The notes beneath the pieces are model-generated. The model made no database searches, was not told where the DNA came from, and worked only from the letters and a program-made list of their open reading frames with translations. Positions 17,479 to 25,863 of a stretch of 34,966 nt of DNA are shown here, in pieces; the stretch's first letter is position 1; each line of letters starts with the position of its first letter. The stretch is from Lachnospiraceae bacterium (GTDB lineage Bacteria; Bacillota; Clostridia; Lachnospirales; Lachnospiraceae). The position numbers were made by a program, and so were the translations under genes. Location: assembly GCA_029338675.1 (NCBI GenBank), contig JAQYAV010000076.1, positions 1-34,966 of the forward strand. Direction: 5' to 3'.

Positions 17479-18113
17479 TTTATTTTAGTTATTTCATCAT
17501 ATATTTTCTTTGCATACTTTTTTATTTCATCATTTGGCATAATCATATCTATTACCATGACGGGATAAAGCTTAGCAGTTCCAGCTGAAATTATTCCATT
17601 AATTGAGTCCTCAACAGCAATCGTTTCACAAGGCTCAACCCCAAGCTTTTCACAAGCCTTCAAATAAATATCTGGTGCAGGCTTTCCATGTTCAACCATA
17701 TTACCAAATATCAATTCATCGAAATATTCATATATATTATTATCCTTCAAATATTTCTCTGCACGGTCTTTAACAGTAGATGTAGCAAGCCCAATCTTAA
17801 TTTCCTTATCCTTAAGATATTTTAAGATTTCTTTTACTCCTGTTTTTAGCTCTACTCCATAAGTATTAATATGATTATCCAGCTTATTTATTACACCCTC
17901 TCTATATACCATATAGTCGATTCCTCTTCCAACTATATCTTCGAAAGGCTTCTTATTAGCATATTTATTTCCACCTGTTATCCTTTCACAGGCTTTTATC
18001 ATTACATCCTCGGGAATCCCTAATCTTTTCCCTTCCTCTAACTGAAAACGTCTATATAACTTTTCTGTATCAGTTATAACGCCGTCCATATCAAATACTA
18101 CAGCTCGAAACAT
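17466..18113 (-). CDS. HAD-superfamily phosphatase or phosphoglucomutase-like hydrolase
   Basis: A 215-residue cytosolic HAD hydrolase of subfamily IA with a helical cap. Motif I is FDMDGVITDTE (D8 nucleophile, D10 acid/base), motif II is the threonine/serine in GLATSTVKDRAEKYL, motif III is the lysine in EHGKPAPDIYLKACEKLG, and motif IV is AVEDSINGI. This pattern fits the beta-phosphoglucomutase/phosphatase group. The substrate cannot be named, since sugar phosphatases and beta-phosphoglucomutases share these motifs. The ATG at 18113 has an AAGGAGG site. It is preceded by the terminator of the signalling cluster and so is probably transcribed separately. Confidence 0.85.
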   Translation of the reverse strand: MFRAVVFDMDGVITDTEKLYRRFQLEEGKRLGIPEDVMIKACERITGGNKYANKKPFEDIVGRGIDYMVYREGVINKLDNHINTYGVELKTGVKEILKYLKDKEIKIGLATSTVKDRAEKYLKDNNIYEYFDELIFGNMVEHGKPAPDIYLKACEKLGVEPCETIAVEDSINGIISAGTAKLYPVMVIDMIMPNDEIKKYAKKIYDEITKIKEII

Positions 18114-18143
18114 ATATCCTCCTTGCCTTCACTAGACATTAGA

Positions 18144-18170
18144 AAGAACGCATTATCAGCATGCGTTCTT
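18144..18170 (-). terminator. Intrinsic terminator ending the kinase/phosphatase cluster
   Basis: AAGAACGCAT (18144-18153) and ATGCGTTCTT (18161-18170) form a perfect 10-bp stem with a 7-base loop. Leftward, the last stem bases run into TTCTTTCT, a moderate T-tract. It lies 25 bases after the stop of the last PP2C gene, as expected for the end of that leftward operon. Confidence 0.7.
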
Positions 18171-18195
18171 ATTCTTTATACACCTATATTAACAA

Positions 18196-18921
18196 TTATT
18201 CAACCCTAACACATATAGCCGAATAATTATCGCTATTATTATCTAATCTTCCTTCCACAATATCAGCCATCTTAGCAAGCCATTCCTCTGAAGTTTTGGT
18301 ATTGTTAAGACATTCTAGCATCTCGTTTTCTAATATATTCTCCCAAAAGCCATCTGTCATCAATACAAACTGGTGCTTTCCATCTCTTTCTAATATAGCA
18401 CTTTTGTCAAAGGATTTTTTTCCAAAGACAGTTCCCATTGCCCGAAGCAATTTATTTCTATCATCATGCTTTCTCACATCAGCATCTGTTATTTCTCCTG
18501 AATCTAACAGCTGCTGAACTATACTGTGGTCTTTAGTTCTTTCATATCTAGAACCATCTCCAAAGATATGATACACCCTGCTATCTCCAATATGTGCCCA
18601 TTTCATTTGTTCATCTGTAACAACAAGAGCCGCCACCGTAGTTTTCATCCCGTTACTTACAGAGCATTCCCTTTGAAGCTCCAACAATTTATCCTGAGCC
18701 ATGTTAAATGCATCATCTAAAAACATAGGATAATCGCCTTTTTCTTCAAAGCATTTAGCTATAGTATCTCCTACAAGCTTAGAAGCAATTTCTCCACTTT
18801 CATGTCCTCCAAGTCCGTCACATACCACAAAGCATTTTGAAGAATCATTAACAGACATAGTTACATAATCTTCATTAACTTGTCTTCCTCCTATTTTAGA
18901 AACCATAGCATAATCAAACAT
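18196..18921 (-). CDS. PP2C-family Ser/Thr protein phosphatase, first copy
   Basis: Cytosolic metal-dependent phosphatase, 241 residues, of the bacterial PrpC/Stp type that reverses Ser/Thr kinase action. Metal ligands are visible in GGRQVNEDYV (E17, D18), VVCDGLGGHESGE (D35 with the following Gly), AHIGDSRVYH, VLMTDGFWENI and, near the end, NNSDNYSAI. The ATG at 18921 has a GGGAGG site. It follows the repeat-bearing membrane protein gene after 11 bases and is the last gene before the terminator. The natural targets are probably the kinase in this cluster and the proteins it phosphorylates. A second, divergent PP2C lies at 22001-22771, so the system has two phosphatases for one kinase. Confidence 0.92.
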   Translation of the reverse strand: MFDYAMVSKIGGRQVNEDYVTMSVNDSSKCFVVCDGLGGHESGEIASKLVGDTIAKCFEEKGDYPMFLDDAFNMAQDKLLELQRECSVSNGMKTTVAALVVTDEQMKWAHIGDSRVYHIFGDGSRYERTKDHSIVQQLLDSGEITDADVRKHDDRNKLLRAMGTVFGKKSFDKSAILERDGKHQFVLMTDGFWENILENEMLECLNNTKTSEEWLAKMADIVEGRLDNNSDNYSAICVRVE

Positions 18922-18932
18922 ATGAAGCCTCC

Positions 18933-19763
18933 CTATATTGTTTCATCTGAATGAACAATTACTATTTCGTATAACACCTTTACTTTTCTCGCTAAACTTT
19001 CAGCTGTCTCGCCAACTAATATTGCAGTGTTAGCCTTTGTTTCAGCAGAAGTAGTTTTCTGCATATATTCTTTCACATTTTTATCTATTTCATCAATATT
19101 CTGACTATTAAAGCCATCTACATTATCAGACAACACTGATGTTTCCTGTTCTTCCGAAAGTACTGATGTTTCCTGTTCTTCCGAAAGTACTGATGTCTCC
19201 TGTTCTTCCGAAAGCACTGATGTCTCCTGTTCTGACGAAAGCACCGATGTCTCCTTTTCATTATCTAATGCAAATTTGAGATTAGGTTCCTTTTCTTCAT
19301 TACCTACTATTACCTCGCCTAACTTGCCCGACACTAAAAGACCTGTTTCCGGTTCAGTTTCTTCAACAGCAAAATCAACATTTACATTGTTATTTACCAC
19401 AGAATCAGTTTCACCAAAGGTAAGATTAGTATCTGTTTCACCTATTAAATCCCCTGTATGTTTCTTCTTTAACGGTCCAGGAGTTTTATCCTTTTTAGAC
19501 TTGTCAACAAAAGCATTTGACGATGATTGTTTAACCTTAATTCGTTCACTCTGTCTAGAATAGTATTTTTCTTTTTCCTTTTCAGAGTATGACACCTTTT
19601 TTTCATTCTTCTTTTTATCTTTCCTAACAAAACGCATTCCCACAAGCTCACTTATAACCTTAGGAATATTCAACCAAAAGAACAAAAATATAGAAAGGAC
19701 CAGGAAGAATATTGCTACCATAAGGCCGCCATTATAAAATAATCTGTACATATTATTATCCAT
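18933..19763 (-). CDS. Membrane-anchored protein with five ETSVLS repeats, function unknown
   Basis: A 276-residue protein with one N-terminal membrane helix (about 12-33, VAIFFLVLSIFLFFWL), a basic stretch (45-105, many Lys/Arg), then an acidic region. Residues 170-214 contain five consecutive 9-residue units, QETSVLSEE or close variants, with threonines at 172, 181, 190, 199 and 208. Similar short motifs appear outside the array: GETDSVV (118-123), ETGLLVSG (139-146) and NTAILVGET (245-253). Each places a hydrophobic residue three positions after the threonine, which suits FHA domains once the threonine is phosphorylated. The C-terminal 25 residues (ESLARKVKVLYEIVIV) look folded. The ATG at 19763 lies two bases after the kinase stop, with GGAGGAG inside the kinase end. 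I do not recognise the family; a phosphorylated scaffold is the inference. Confidence 0.85.
   Translation of the reverse strand: MDNNMYRLFYNGGLMVAIFFLVLSIFLFFWLNIPKVISELVGMRFVRKDKKKNEKKVSYSEKEKEKYYSRQSERIKVKQSSSNAFVDKSKKDKTPGPLKKKHTGDLIGETDTNLTFGETDSVVNNNVNVDFAVEETEPETGLLVSGKLGEVIVGNEEKEPNLKFALDNEKETSVLSSEQETSVLSEEQETSVLSEEQETSVLSEEQETSVLSDNVDGFNSQNIDEIDKNVKEYMQKTTSAETKANTAILVGETAESLARKVKVLYEIVIVHSDETI
19122..19256 (-). repeat. In-frame 27-bp tandem repeat, five units
   Basis: Five 27-base units, each coding nine residues with the invariant core ETSVLS. The units differ at only a few bases (mainly third positions, plus the outer units), which points to recent expansion. The array is inside the membrane-anchored protein gene and never breaks frame. 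Confidence 0.92.
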
Positions 19764-19765
19764 GG

Positions 19766-21946
19766 CTACTCCTCCATTCCTTCGTTTATTTCTTTCTCAG
19801 TGTCCGACTCCTCAATATTAGTATCAGGCTTATCACCTAAGCTGCCTCCGGACGAGAGCATCTCCAACACATCTTTTCTTCTATTCCAAGTTTTACTTGA
19901 GTTTATATCAGAAACACTACAGCCTTCTTCATAAACCTTAAGTAAATCACTTAATTCATTGTTGCAGGTTCTTATCCAGGTTGTTGGATCCTGATGCTTT
20001 CTTTCACAAAATGTATATATATAATCTAAGTGATTTGCATACACTTTATTGCTAAAAACATTATCCTTCCCCACAATCTTTTCAGCTTCTTCATAAGTAG
20101 CAATAACGTCATCATACTTATCAATAGCACTATAGAAAAATGCCTTTTTCATCATCTTATTATAATACGAAGTATTATATACGTTATCATTTGTTCCGCC
20201 TATACCATTATTTGCGTCATTTTCAACCTTTATGGTCAAAATGTTCAAATATTCCTCACAGGCATTCACTCCCTTTGACACAAATATGGTCTTGTTTGTA
20301 TCGTCATCTCCAATATTTCGTATTATAGTTTCATAAATTGAAGTAAGATTGTCATAGTACGCAAAATAATAATCATTTACATCAATATCTTTACCATTAT
20401 ATTCTTCCAAATCGTGTAAGGCCTGTTCCATAACAGTCTCAGCTTTTTCTGCAACCTCACCATATGTGGCATTTCCAGCATATATTTTTCCAATTATTTT
20501 GTAATTTATGAATTTGTCAATATTCTGATTATTAAATGCACTCATATTATAATCAGCGAACTTACCAACCTCATCCATCAATTCTGCTGGCTTATAATTT
20601 GCGCTAGACAGAATAAGAGATACAGACCTGTAATATTTTGCAATTTCTCCGTAATCCTTATCCTCTTCATCTATCTTATTAAAATATGTATGTGCCATCT
20701 TATAGTCTGATAATTCTATAAAATATGCCATAGCCACCTTATATAATACGGCATCATTTTTATTAACACCATCGTATCCGGCTTTTATTCTGTTGGTAAC
20801 AACTGTCAAACCAGTTTCTAGCTCAAGCTTTCTGTTACCCTCTTCATCTATCATATTGTAGCCATCAATATATGTCTGAATAAATTTCTCATACGCCTCT
20901 GAATCTCGTCCATCTAACTCAATTGCATGCTTATAATCCTCTGCCGCTTTAACTAAATCACCCTCAACACGATCTTCATCACCTTCCTCGATATAGGAAT
21001 TATAGTTTTCGAGTTTTATCTCGTTCATCTTATTATAACCAAATAAAGATGTAAGACCACCAATCACCATAAAAGTTACAGAAGCTATAAATCCATGTAA
21101 TTTTAGTTTGTTGCTTCTTTTATGCGCATCATCTAACTCATCGTAATGCTCTAGCGCATACATTAATTCTGCACAATTTTGGTATCTATCCTCTGGATTA
21201 GGCTGAGTACATTTTAAGATGATTTTTTCTAAGCCTGATGAAAGCTCTGGATTCCACTCCCTAATAGGCTTCATCTCATATGGTGGTTCACAAGGGTTCA
21301 TACCAGTAACAATGTGATATAAGGTTGCACCCAGATTATATATATCTGTTCTCGCATCAGTATTATATATTCCCCTACCCTTTGAATCACCAAACTGTTC
21401 CGGAGCAGCATAACCTCTTGTTCCAAGGGCAGTTGTATCGGCATTATCTTCTATCTCATATTCCTTTGCAGTACCAAAGTCAATAAGCTTAACTCCACCT
21501 TCAGGTCTAATCATAACATTAGAAGGTTTCATATCTCTATAAATAATAGGTGGATTCATATTATGCAAGTAATCGACTGCACTTGCCAACTGAATACCCC
21601 ACACAATAACCAACTCCTGCGGCTGTGCACCTTCTTTTTTGAGTCGATTGCTAATTGTTGTACCCTCAATAAAGTCCATTACAACATAGATTATCTCATC
21701 CTGGTTAATGATATCTACAATTCTAGGCAATACAGGATGATCTACATTTTTAAGAATATTGGCTTCTCGTTCTAAGGCTTTTAATAATGTTGTTATATCC
21801 TTCTTACCATCATTTTTTATCTCCTTAACAGCCCACTGTTTGTTAAGTCGATTATCTCTGGCAAGGTATACAATAGACATTCCGCCTCGTCCAACTTCTT
21901 TCCATATTTCATATTTTCCGTCTAATACTGTTCCTTCTTTTGTCAT
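19766..21946 (-). CDS. Transmembrane Ser/Thr protein kinase with C-terminal TPR-like domain
   Basis: Hanks-type kinase of 726 residues. Kinase features: glycine loop GRGGMSIVYLA (19-29), ATP lysine K41 in AVKEI, catalytic loop YRDMKPSN (D138; the usual His of HRD is Tyr), DFG at 156-158, activation loop with T171, T172 and T176, and GTRGYAAPEQFG. One membrane helix lies at about 284-304. The outer part (310-700) has TPR-like helical repeats, for example GDLVKAAEDYKHAIELDGRD, and no PASTA repeats, so it differs from the PrkC/StkP cell-wall sensors. The true start is the ATG at 21946 with GGAGAGG upstream. A TTG at 21961 in frame lies on that ribosome site itself. It sits between the second PP2C and the repeat protein, with a hairpin upstream. 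Confidence 0.95.
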   Translation of the reverse strand: MTKEGTVLDGKYEIWKEVGRGGMSIVYLARDNRLNKQWAVKEIKNDGKKDITTLLKALEREANILKNVDHPVLPRIVDIINQDEIIYVVMDFIEGTTISNRLKKEGAQPQELVIVWGIQLASAVDYLHNMNPPIIYRDMKPSNVMIRPEGGVKLIDFGTAKEYEIEDNADTTALGTRGYAAPEQFGDSKGRGIYNTDARTDIYNLGATLYHIVTGMNPCEPPYEMKPIREWNPELSSGLEKIILKCTQPNPEDRYQNCAELMYALEHYDELDDAHKRSNKLKLHGFIASVTFMVIGGLTSLFGYNKMNEIKLENYNSYIEEGDEDRVEGDLVKAAEDYKHAIELDGRDSEAYEKFIQTYIDGYNMIDEEGNRKLELETGLTVVTNRIKAGYDGVNKNDAVLYKVAMAYFIELSDYKMAHTYFNKIDEEDKDYGEIAKYYRSVSLILSSANYKPAELMDEVGKFADYNMSAFNNQNIDKFINYKIIGKIYAGNATYGEVAEKAETVMEQALHDLEEYNGKDIDVNDYYFAYYDNLTSIYETIIRNIGDDDTNKTIFVSKGVNACEEYLNILTIKVENDANNGIGGTNDNVYNTSYYNKMMKKAFFYSAIDKYDDVIATYEEAEKIVGKDNVFSNKVYANHLDYIYTFCERKHQDPTTWIRTCNNELSDLLKVYEEGCSVSDINSSKTWNRRKDVLEMLSSGGSLGDKPDTNIEESDTEKEINEGMEE

Positions 21947-21966
21947 AATATACCTCTCCAAAAATC

Positions 21967-21984
21967 AAAACCCCTACGGGTTTT
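21967..21984 (-). terminator. Small hairpin with T-tract between PP2C and kinase genes
   Basis: AAAACCC (21967-21973) and GGGTTTT (21978-21984) form a 7-bp stem with a 4-base loop. Leftward, it is followed by GATTTTTGG and then the kinase ribosome site. It looks like a weak intrinsic terminator or attenuator inside the operon that could lower kinase relative to phosphatase and FHA products. Confidence 0.55.
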
Positions 21985-22000
21985 AATTTTGCCTACATAC

Positions 22001-22771
22001 CTATTGCACGTTCATAACAAGTACTGAAATATTGTCTGTCTCCCCACGAGATTTCACAAGTTCTGTCAAATATATACATCCATATTTAATCTTTTCTTCA
22101 TCAGTAGCATTAGCAGGTCCAAGCCTCTTAATTATCTCTTCCTCACTAATCTGGTGTCTAAAGCCATCAGAGCAAAGCATATAGGATGCCCCTGGAGTAA
22201 TCACACCTTTAACAAACTCCGGACTTACAACAGGAGAAGCACCAACACACTGTAGCAATACACTTCTTCTCGAATCTACTTTAGCCTGTTCTGGTGTCAT
22301 CCTTCCAGCTGCAATTTCTCTAGCAACAAATGTTTGATCATTAGTAAGCTGTCTTAGCTTATTAGTCATTTCATATATTCTACTATCACCAATATGCATA
22401 ATATAATAATAATTATCATAGAACAAAATAGCAGATAAGGTAGTTCCAAGCATTATATTCTTCTGTTTTCCATATTCTCCTAATCGAAGATTCTGTTCCT
22501 GAACAATAAGATTCCACTGATTAATCAATAGCTCTTCACTATGTCTTCCGTCCTCATAATATGGTATAAAATCCTTATCAAACCAATTAAGCATTGCCAC
22601 AATAACTTCCTTACTGGCAAGCTCTCCCTTTGAAAGGCCTCCCATTCCGTCACACACAACGCCAAATGCAACCTTTCCCTTCTTTGTTTCCACAACCTTT
22701 GCAACAAGTGCATCTTGATTTGTATCTTTTGTTATACCAATATCAGTGTGATATGAAACATTAAAATTCAT
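22001..22771 (-). CDS. PP2C-family Ser/Thr protein phosphatase, second copy
   Basis: Metal-dependent phosphatase of 256 residues, divergent from the copy at 18196. Ligand motifs are TKDTNQDALVA near the N-terminus, VVCDGMGGLSKGE (D41), MHIGDSRIYEM, MLCSDGFRH and GETDNISVLV at the C-terminus. The ATG at 22771 is one base after the stop of the upstream FHA gene, with GGGAGA inside that gene's end, so the two are translationally coupled. It precedes the kinase gene. Having phosphatase, FHA readers and kinase in one operon supports a self-contained Ser/Thr phosphorylation circuit. Which of the two phosphatases acts on the kinase is unknown. Confidence 0.93.
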   Translation of the reverse strand: MNFNVSYHTDIGITKDTNQDALVAKVVETKKGKVAFGVVCDGMGGLSKGELASKEVIVAMLNWFDKDFIPYYEDGRHSEELLINQWNLIVQEQNLRLGEYGKQKNIMLGTTLSAILFYDNYYYIMHIGDSRIYEMTNKLRQLTNDQTFVAREIAAGRMTPEQAKVDSRRSVLLQCVGASPVVSPEFVKGVITPGASYMLCSDGFRHQISEEEIIKRLGPANATDEEKIKYGCIYLTELVKSRGETDNISVLVMNVQ

Positions 22772-22772
22772 T

Positions 22773-23930
22773 CTAGTCTCCCTTTCTTAAAAGAAAAGTA
22801 AATTCTTCATCTCCCATTTGAACAATAGTTCTATTTTTAAGAAGCATCTCTTTACCCGGTTCTACCATCACTCCATTCAAATATGTATGATTCGTAGAAT
22901 TATTATCAATTATATAATTCACGCCATCATGCTGAACAATTGTACAATGAACTCTACTTATGGCTGAATTATTTTCTATTGTATAGTCTGCATTTACACG
23001 AGACTTTCCTATTTTAAAATCGTTTTTTGTTATGTTAATAACTTCGCCAGTTCTTTTTCTTATCATATGTGGAACAGGTTTAACATTAAGCTGTCCAATT
23101 ATGGAACCTTGAATACTTCTTGAAATCGGCTCCGCATATTTGTTGCCAAGCGTTTCTAGAGAAGAAGTTATTTTCTCTGTACTACCGACAATATTAACAT
23201 CCTCTACAGCTTGTGTCATATTGCCAAGTACTGTTTCTTCAATTCTTGAATACGTTGGTGTCTCAGCAACGTTATTGATGACTGCCTCAGGAACGTTTGT
23301 TTCAGGAATATTAGTTTCTAAAATATTCCTTTCAGAAAGAAGCATAACCCCTGTTTCCTTACTGTAAAAGCACCCTATATCCTGCAATTGTTTTTCAACA
23401 AGAAATCTAAGCCTAGAAAGAGTAAAGTCACTAGAATTAATCATGGCAAATAATTTTGCCACATAATTATCAGTATCCTGGTCGCTATACTTTACAACAG
23501 ATAAAACAAATCTCAAGAGCCCTGCAATATCAGCCAATGGCAAAGCCTCCTGCTTTATTGGCATTAATAAAAACTTCAACGTGCCAGTTGCATTGTCATA
23601 ATATATCTTGTTTATATCTGTCACAACATAACTAATAGGAATGCCTTTCATCCCTAATTCAAATACATCTATTATTCCGCTAACTATTGCCAATACGCTT
23701 TTCTTATCTAACACAGCATTAAGATGCATAGCTAACGTAGTACTGTAATTGACATAAGAAACAATACTTACTCCATTAACACTATTATTTACTTGAAAAG
23801 GAATAATATCTGGTAACCCATTTATCTTATTAAAAACGGATTCATCATATATTTCCGAAGGCTGTAATAAATACGAAACACTTTCTATTCCATTTTGATT
23901 AGAACTGCAAAAATTGTATTGTCTCATCAT
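22773..23930 (-). CDS. FHA-domain protein with Lachnospiraceae-type N-terminal domain (first paralogue in the window)
   Basis: A 385-residue cytosolic protein. The N-terminal 1-190 region shares a pattern with the neighbouring larger FHA protein: a PISYVV/PLTYILL strand pair, a segment ending LPVES or MPIKQ, and a C-terminal FTLSRLRFLVE helix. This may be the domain called DUF6382, but I cannot confirm the number. A linker (190-295) contains threonine motifs such as KETGVMLLSE and EETVLGN. The FHA domain occupies 296-382: GKSR (308-311), SAISRVH (322-328), NNSTNHTYLNG (343-353). It would bind phosphothreonine peptides, presumably made by the kinase encoded downstream. Two adjacent ATGs (23930 and 23927) share a GGGGAGGG site; either may be used. 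Confidence 0.9.
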   Translation of the reverse strand: MMRQYNFCSSNQNGIESVSYLLQPSEIYDESVFNKINGLPDIIPFQVNNSVNGVSIVSYVNYSTTLAMHLNAVLDKKSVLAIVSGIIDVFELGMKGIPISYVVTDINKIYYDNATGTLKFLLMPIKQEALPLADIAGLLRFVLSVVKYSDQDTDNYVAKLFAMINSSDFTLSRLRFLVEKQLQDIGCFYSKETGVMLLSERNILETNIPETNVPEAVINNVAETPTYSRIEETVLGNMTQAVEDVNIVGSTEKITSSLETLGNKYAEPISRSIQGSIIGQLNVKPVPHMIRKRTGEVINITKNDFKIGKSRVNADYTIENNSAISRVHCTIVQHDGVNYIIDNNSTNHTYLNGVMVEPGKEMLLKNRTIVQMGDEEFTFLLRKGD

Positions 23931-23979
23931 TATCCCTCCCCTGTAATGAATATCAACACATTTATTTCATATTACAAAT

Positions 23980-24011
23980 TATGCAACCAAAAGGGTATTT
24001 CTGGTTGCATA
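23980..24011. repeat. Hairpin between the two FHA genes
   Basis: TATGCAACCA (23980-23989) and TGGTTGCATA (24002-24011) form a perfect 10-bp stem with a 12-base loop. Leftward the tail is ATTTGTAATA, a poor T-tract. It may be a weak terminator or an RNA stability element; its ATGCAAC arm resembles the hairpin at 3981-4001. Confidence 0.6.
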
Positions 24012-24053
24012 ATATTTACTCTTATTCAAATACTACATACAGTAGCATATCTA

Positions 24054-25817
24054 CTATCTAATCTTGAAAATGAATTCCTCATCACCAAGTGTTATCAAAG
24101 AATCGTGTGTAAGCATGACCTCTTCTCCATCTTCAACCATCTTACCATTTACATATGTATGATTAGTTGACTTATTGTCTTTGATATAACACACATCATC
24201 CTTCTCAATAATAATAGCATGCTGTCTGCTTATTGCACTATTATCTCTTACTGTATAATCTACGCCACGTGTAGCCTTTCCAATCTTGAATGGAACTTTC
24301 ATAATCATTACACGCTCTTCATTGTTAACACGAACCAAATATGGTGCAGCCTTTGGTACATTCTTAATGCTATTCATAACAGCGGTATCTGCAATTCCTG
24401 CAACAGTGGCAGCAGGTTTAGATTCTTCAACTGTCTCTGGCTTAACATCCTCTACAACTGGAACTGCAATGTTTTCTGTTGGTGCATCTTCACTAACATT
24501 CTCTGTTGCCTCAGCTTCATGAGTACTTTCTTCTTTCTCAATTCCAGCTTCAACATTCTGAATAATAGCCGCTCTGTTAACCTTAACAACATTCTTCTTA
24601 TTCTTAGAAAATGGATCAGTATCCTTTATGTTCTTTGAAGAAGTTTCATATTCAATACTCTCCTTAGCATTTGGTACCTCACCAACTAATTCTTTAATTC
24701 TATTCTTGATAACATCAATGTCAGTTTCCTTCTTATGAGTAGTACCTGTTCCACCCAATAAGATTCCACTTGTTGCATTGTTCTCAAATTCATTTATTCC
24801 AAGGATATCATCATTATCCTGTGCAATACTTAACTTAGTCTTCTTTGATGGCTTAACAAATTCTTCCTTAGCAGCTGGTACTTCTTCAGTATTACTTGCT
24901 TCAGTTTTTTCCTCAGCTACATTATCTGCTTCAACTGACTTTGTTTCTTCCTCGGCAGCGTTATCTTCTTCAGCTGACTTTTCTTCTTCCTTAACTGTAC
25001 TATCTTCTTCAACTGGCTTTGTTTCTTCCTTCACTGCTGGTATATCATCTTCCTCGTCAAGCTTTATTGCCGAGATGCCTTCTGGAATAACTTCCTCTTC
25101 GTCCTCTTCATCTTCCTCATCATCGCCGATCTCAGGAAGAGGCTCATCGCTTTGTCCTAACGAATTCATAATACCAGAAACAGTATCTTCAGACGAAGAC
25201 TTAACAACCTCAACACCATCTGCATCAATAGTACTTACATCCTCGTAAGCAACATCTGCTTCCTCCATAAGAGCTTCGCAAAGTCCAATTAAATCTCTTA
25301 ATGTAAATGAATCTCCATTGATATATGTAATAAGCTTACCCACATAATTAAGATCTTCTTCAACATCAAACTGCATATTTGCAATAAGCTGTCTAACAAA
25401 TCCCTTAAACTCTGTAGCCAAAGAGCCCTTGCTCTCAACTGGCAAACATATAAATTGTATATCTAATGCATCCTCATCAACATAAATAAAGCTTCTATTA
25501 AGTAAAATATATGTTAAAGGAATAGTCTGTTCCTTCAAAGAAACAAGTCCATTCGCAACATTACGTATTACAGACAATACTTGTTCACATGAAACCTTAG
25601 TCTTAATAAAATCATCTAACGAAATTTTGTTAGTAATATCGTAAGTAAGATAATCATAGTCCTCATCTTCTTCGTATATTATTCCAATGAGCTCTTTTAC
25701 TTCATTCTCCTCACAATAATCCAAAACATCTTCATCAAGTTCAGTTTCCTCACCCATTATGTAGGTAAGATATTTCTCGTCTTGAATGTTTCGAACTTTG
25801 AAATTAAATGTTCTCAT
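24054..25817 (-). CDS. Large FHA-domain protein with acidic repeat linker (second paralogue)
   Basis: A 587-residue cytosolic protein with the same plan as the preceding FHA protein. Residues 1-190 match its N-terminal domain (IPLTYILLNRSFIYVDEDA, FTLRDLIGLCEALM). A long linker follows; residues 230-245 are nearly all Asp/Glu, and 262-313 form four degenerate 13-residue units of the VKEETKPVEEDST type. Threonine motifs such as NNATSGILLGGTG (347-357) also occur. The FHA domain is at 497-587, with GKATR (513-517), SAISRQH (527-533) and NKSTNHTYVNG (548-558). The ATG at 25817 has an AGGAGGG site. It stands between mltG and the smaller FHA gene, so the pair probably arose by tandem duplication. 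Likely role: phosphothreonine reader or kinase substrate. Confidence 0.9.
   Translation of the reverse strand: MRTFNFKVRNIQDEKYLTYIMGEETELDEDVLDYCEENEVKELIGIIYEEDEDYDYLTYDITNKISLDDFIKTKVSCEQVLSVIRNVANGLVSLKEQTIPLTYILLNRSFIYVDEDALDIQFICLPVESKGSLATEFKGFVRQLIANMQFDVEEDLNYVGKLITYINGDSFTLRDLIGLCEALMEEADVAYEDVSTIDADGVEVVKSSSEDTVSGIMNSLGQSDEPLPEIGDDEEDEEDEEEVIPEGISAIKLDEEDDIPAVKEETKPVEEDSTVKEEEKSAEEDNAAEEETKSVEADNVAEEKTEASNTEEVPAAKEEFVKPSKKTKLSIAQDNDDILGINEFENNATSGILLGGTGTTHKKETDIDVIKNRIKELVGEVPNAKESIEYETSSKNIKDTDPFSKNKKNVVKVNRAAIIQNVEAGIEKEESTHEAEATENVSEDAPTENIAVPVVEDVKPETVEESKPAATVAGIADTAVMNSIKNVPKAAPYLVRVNNEERVMIMKVPFKIGKATRGVDYTVRDNSAISRQHAIIIEKDDVCYIKDNKSTNHTYVNGKMVEDGEEVMLTHDSLITLGDEEFIFKIR
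24879..25034 (-). repeat. Degenerate 13-residue acidic repeat in the large FHA protein
   Basis: Four in-frame units of 39 bases code 13-residue blocks rich in Glu, Lys and Val (residues 262-274, 275-287, 288-300, 301-313). The units are clearly related but have diverged more than the 27-bp array at 19122. They probably form a flexible charged spacer before the FHA domain. Confidence 0.7.
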
Positions 25818-25863
25818 AGCTTGCCCTCCTACTTGCGTCTATATAAATTGCTAAATATATTCT

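Noticed and set aside
20030-20328. Plus-strand open frames inside the kinase gene
   Set aside because: Shadows of the well-supported kinase frame; no start signals or domains.
22001-22100. GETDNISVL in the second PP2C as another FHA-ligand motif
   Set aside because: It is the conserved metal-binding C-terminal motif of PP2C phosphatases, so the similarity is coincidental.
24778-25248. Plus-strand serine-rich open frame of 156 residues
   Set aside because: It is the antisense image of the Glu/Asp-rich linker of the large FHA protein; serine runs arise from the complement of the acidic codons.
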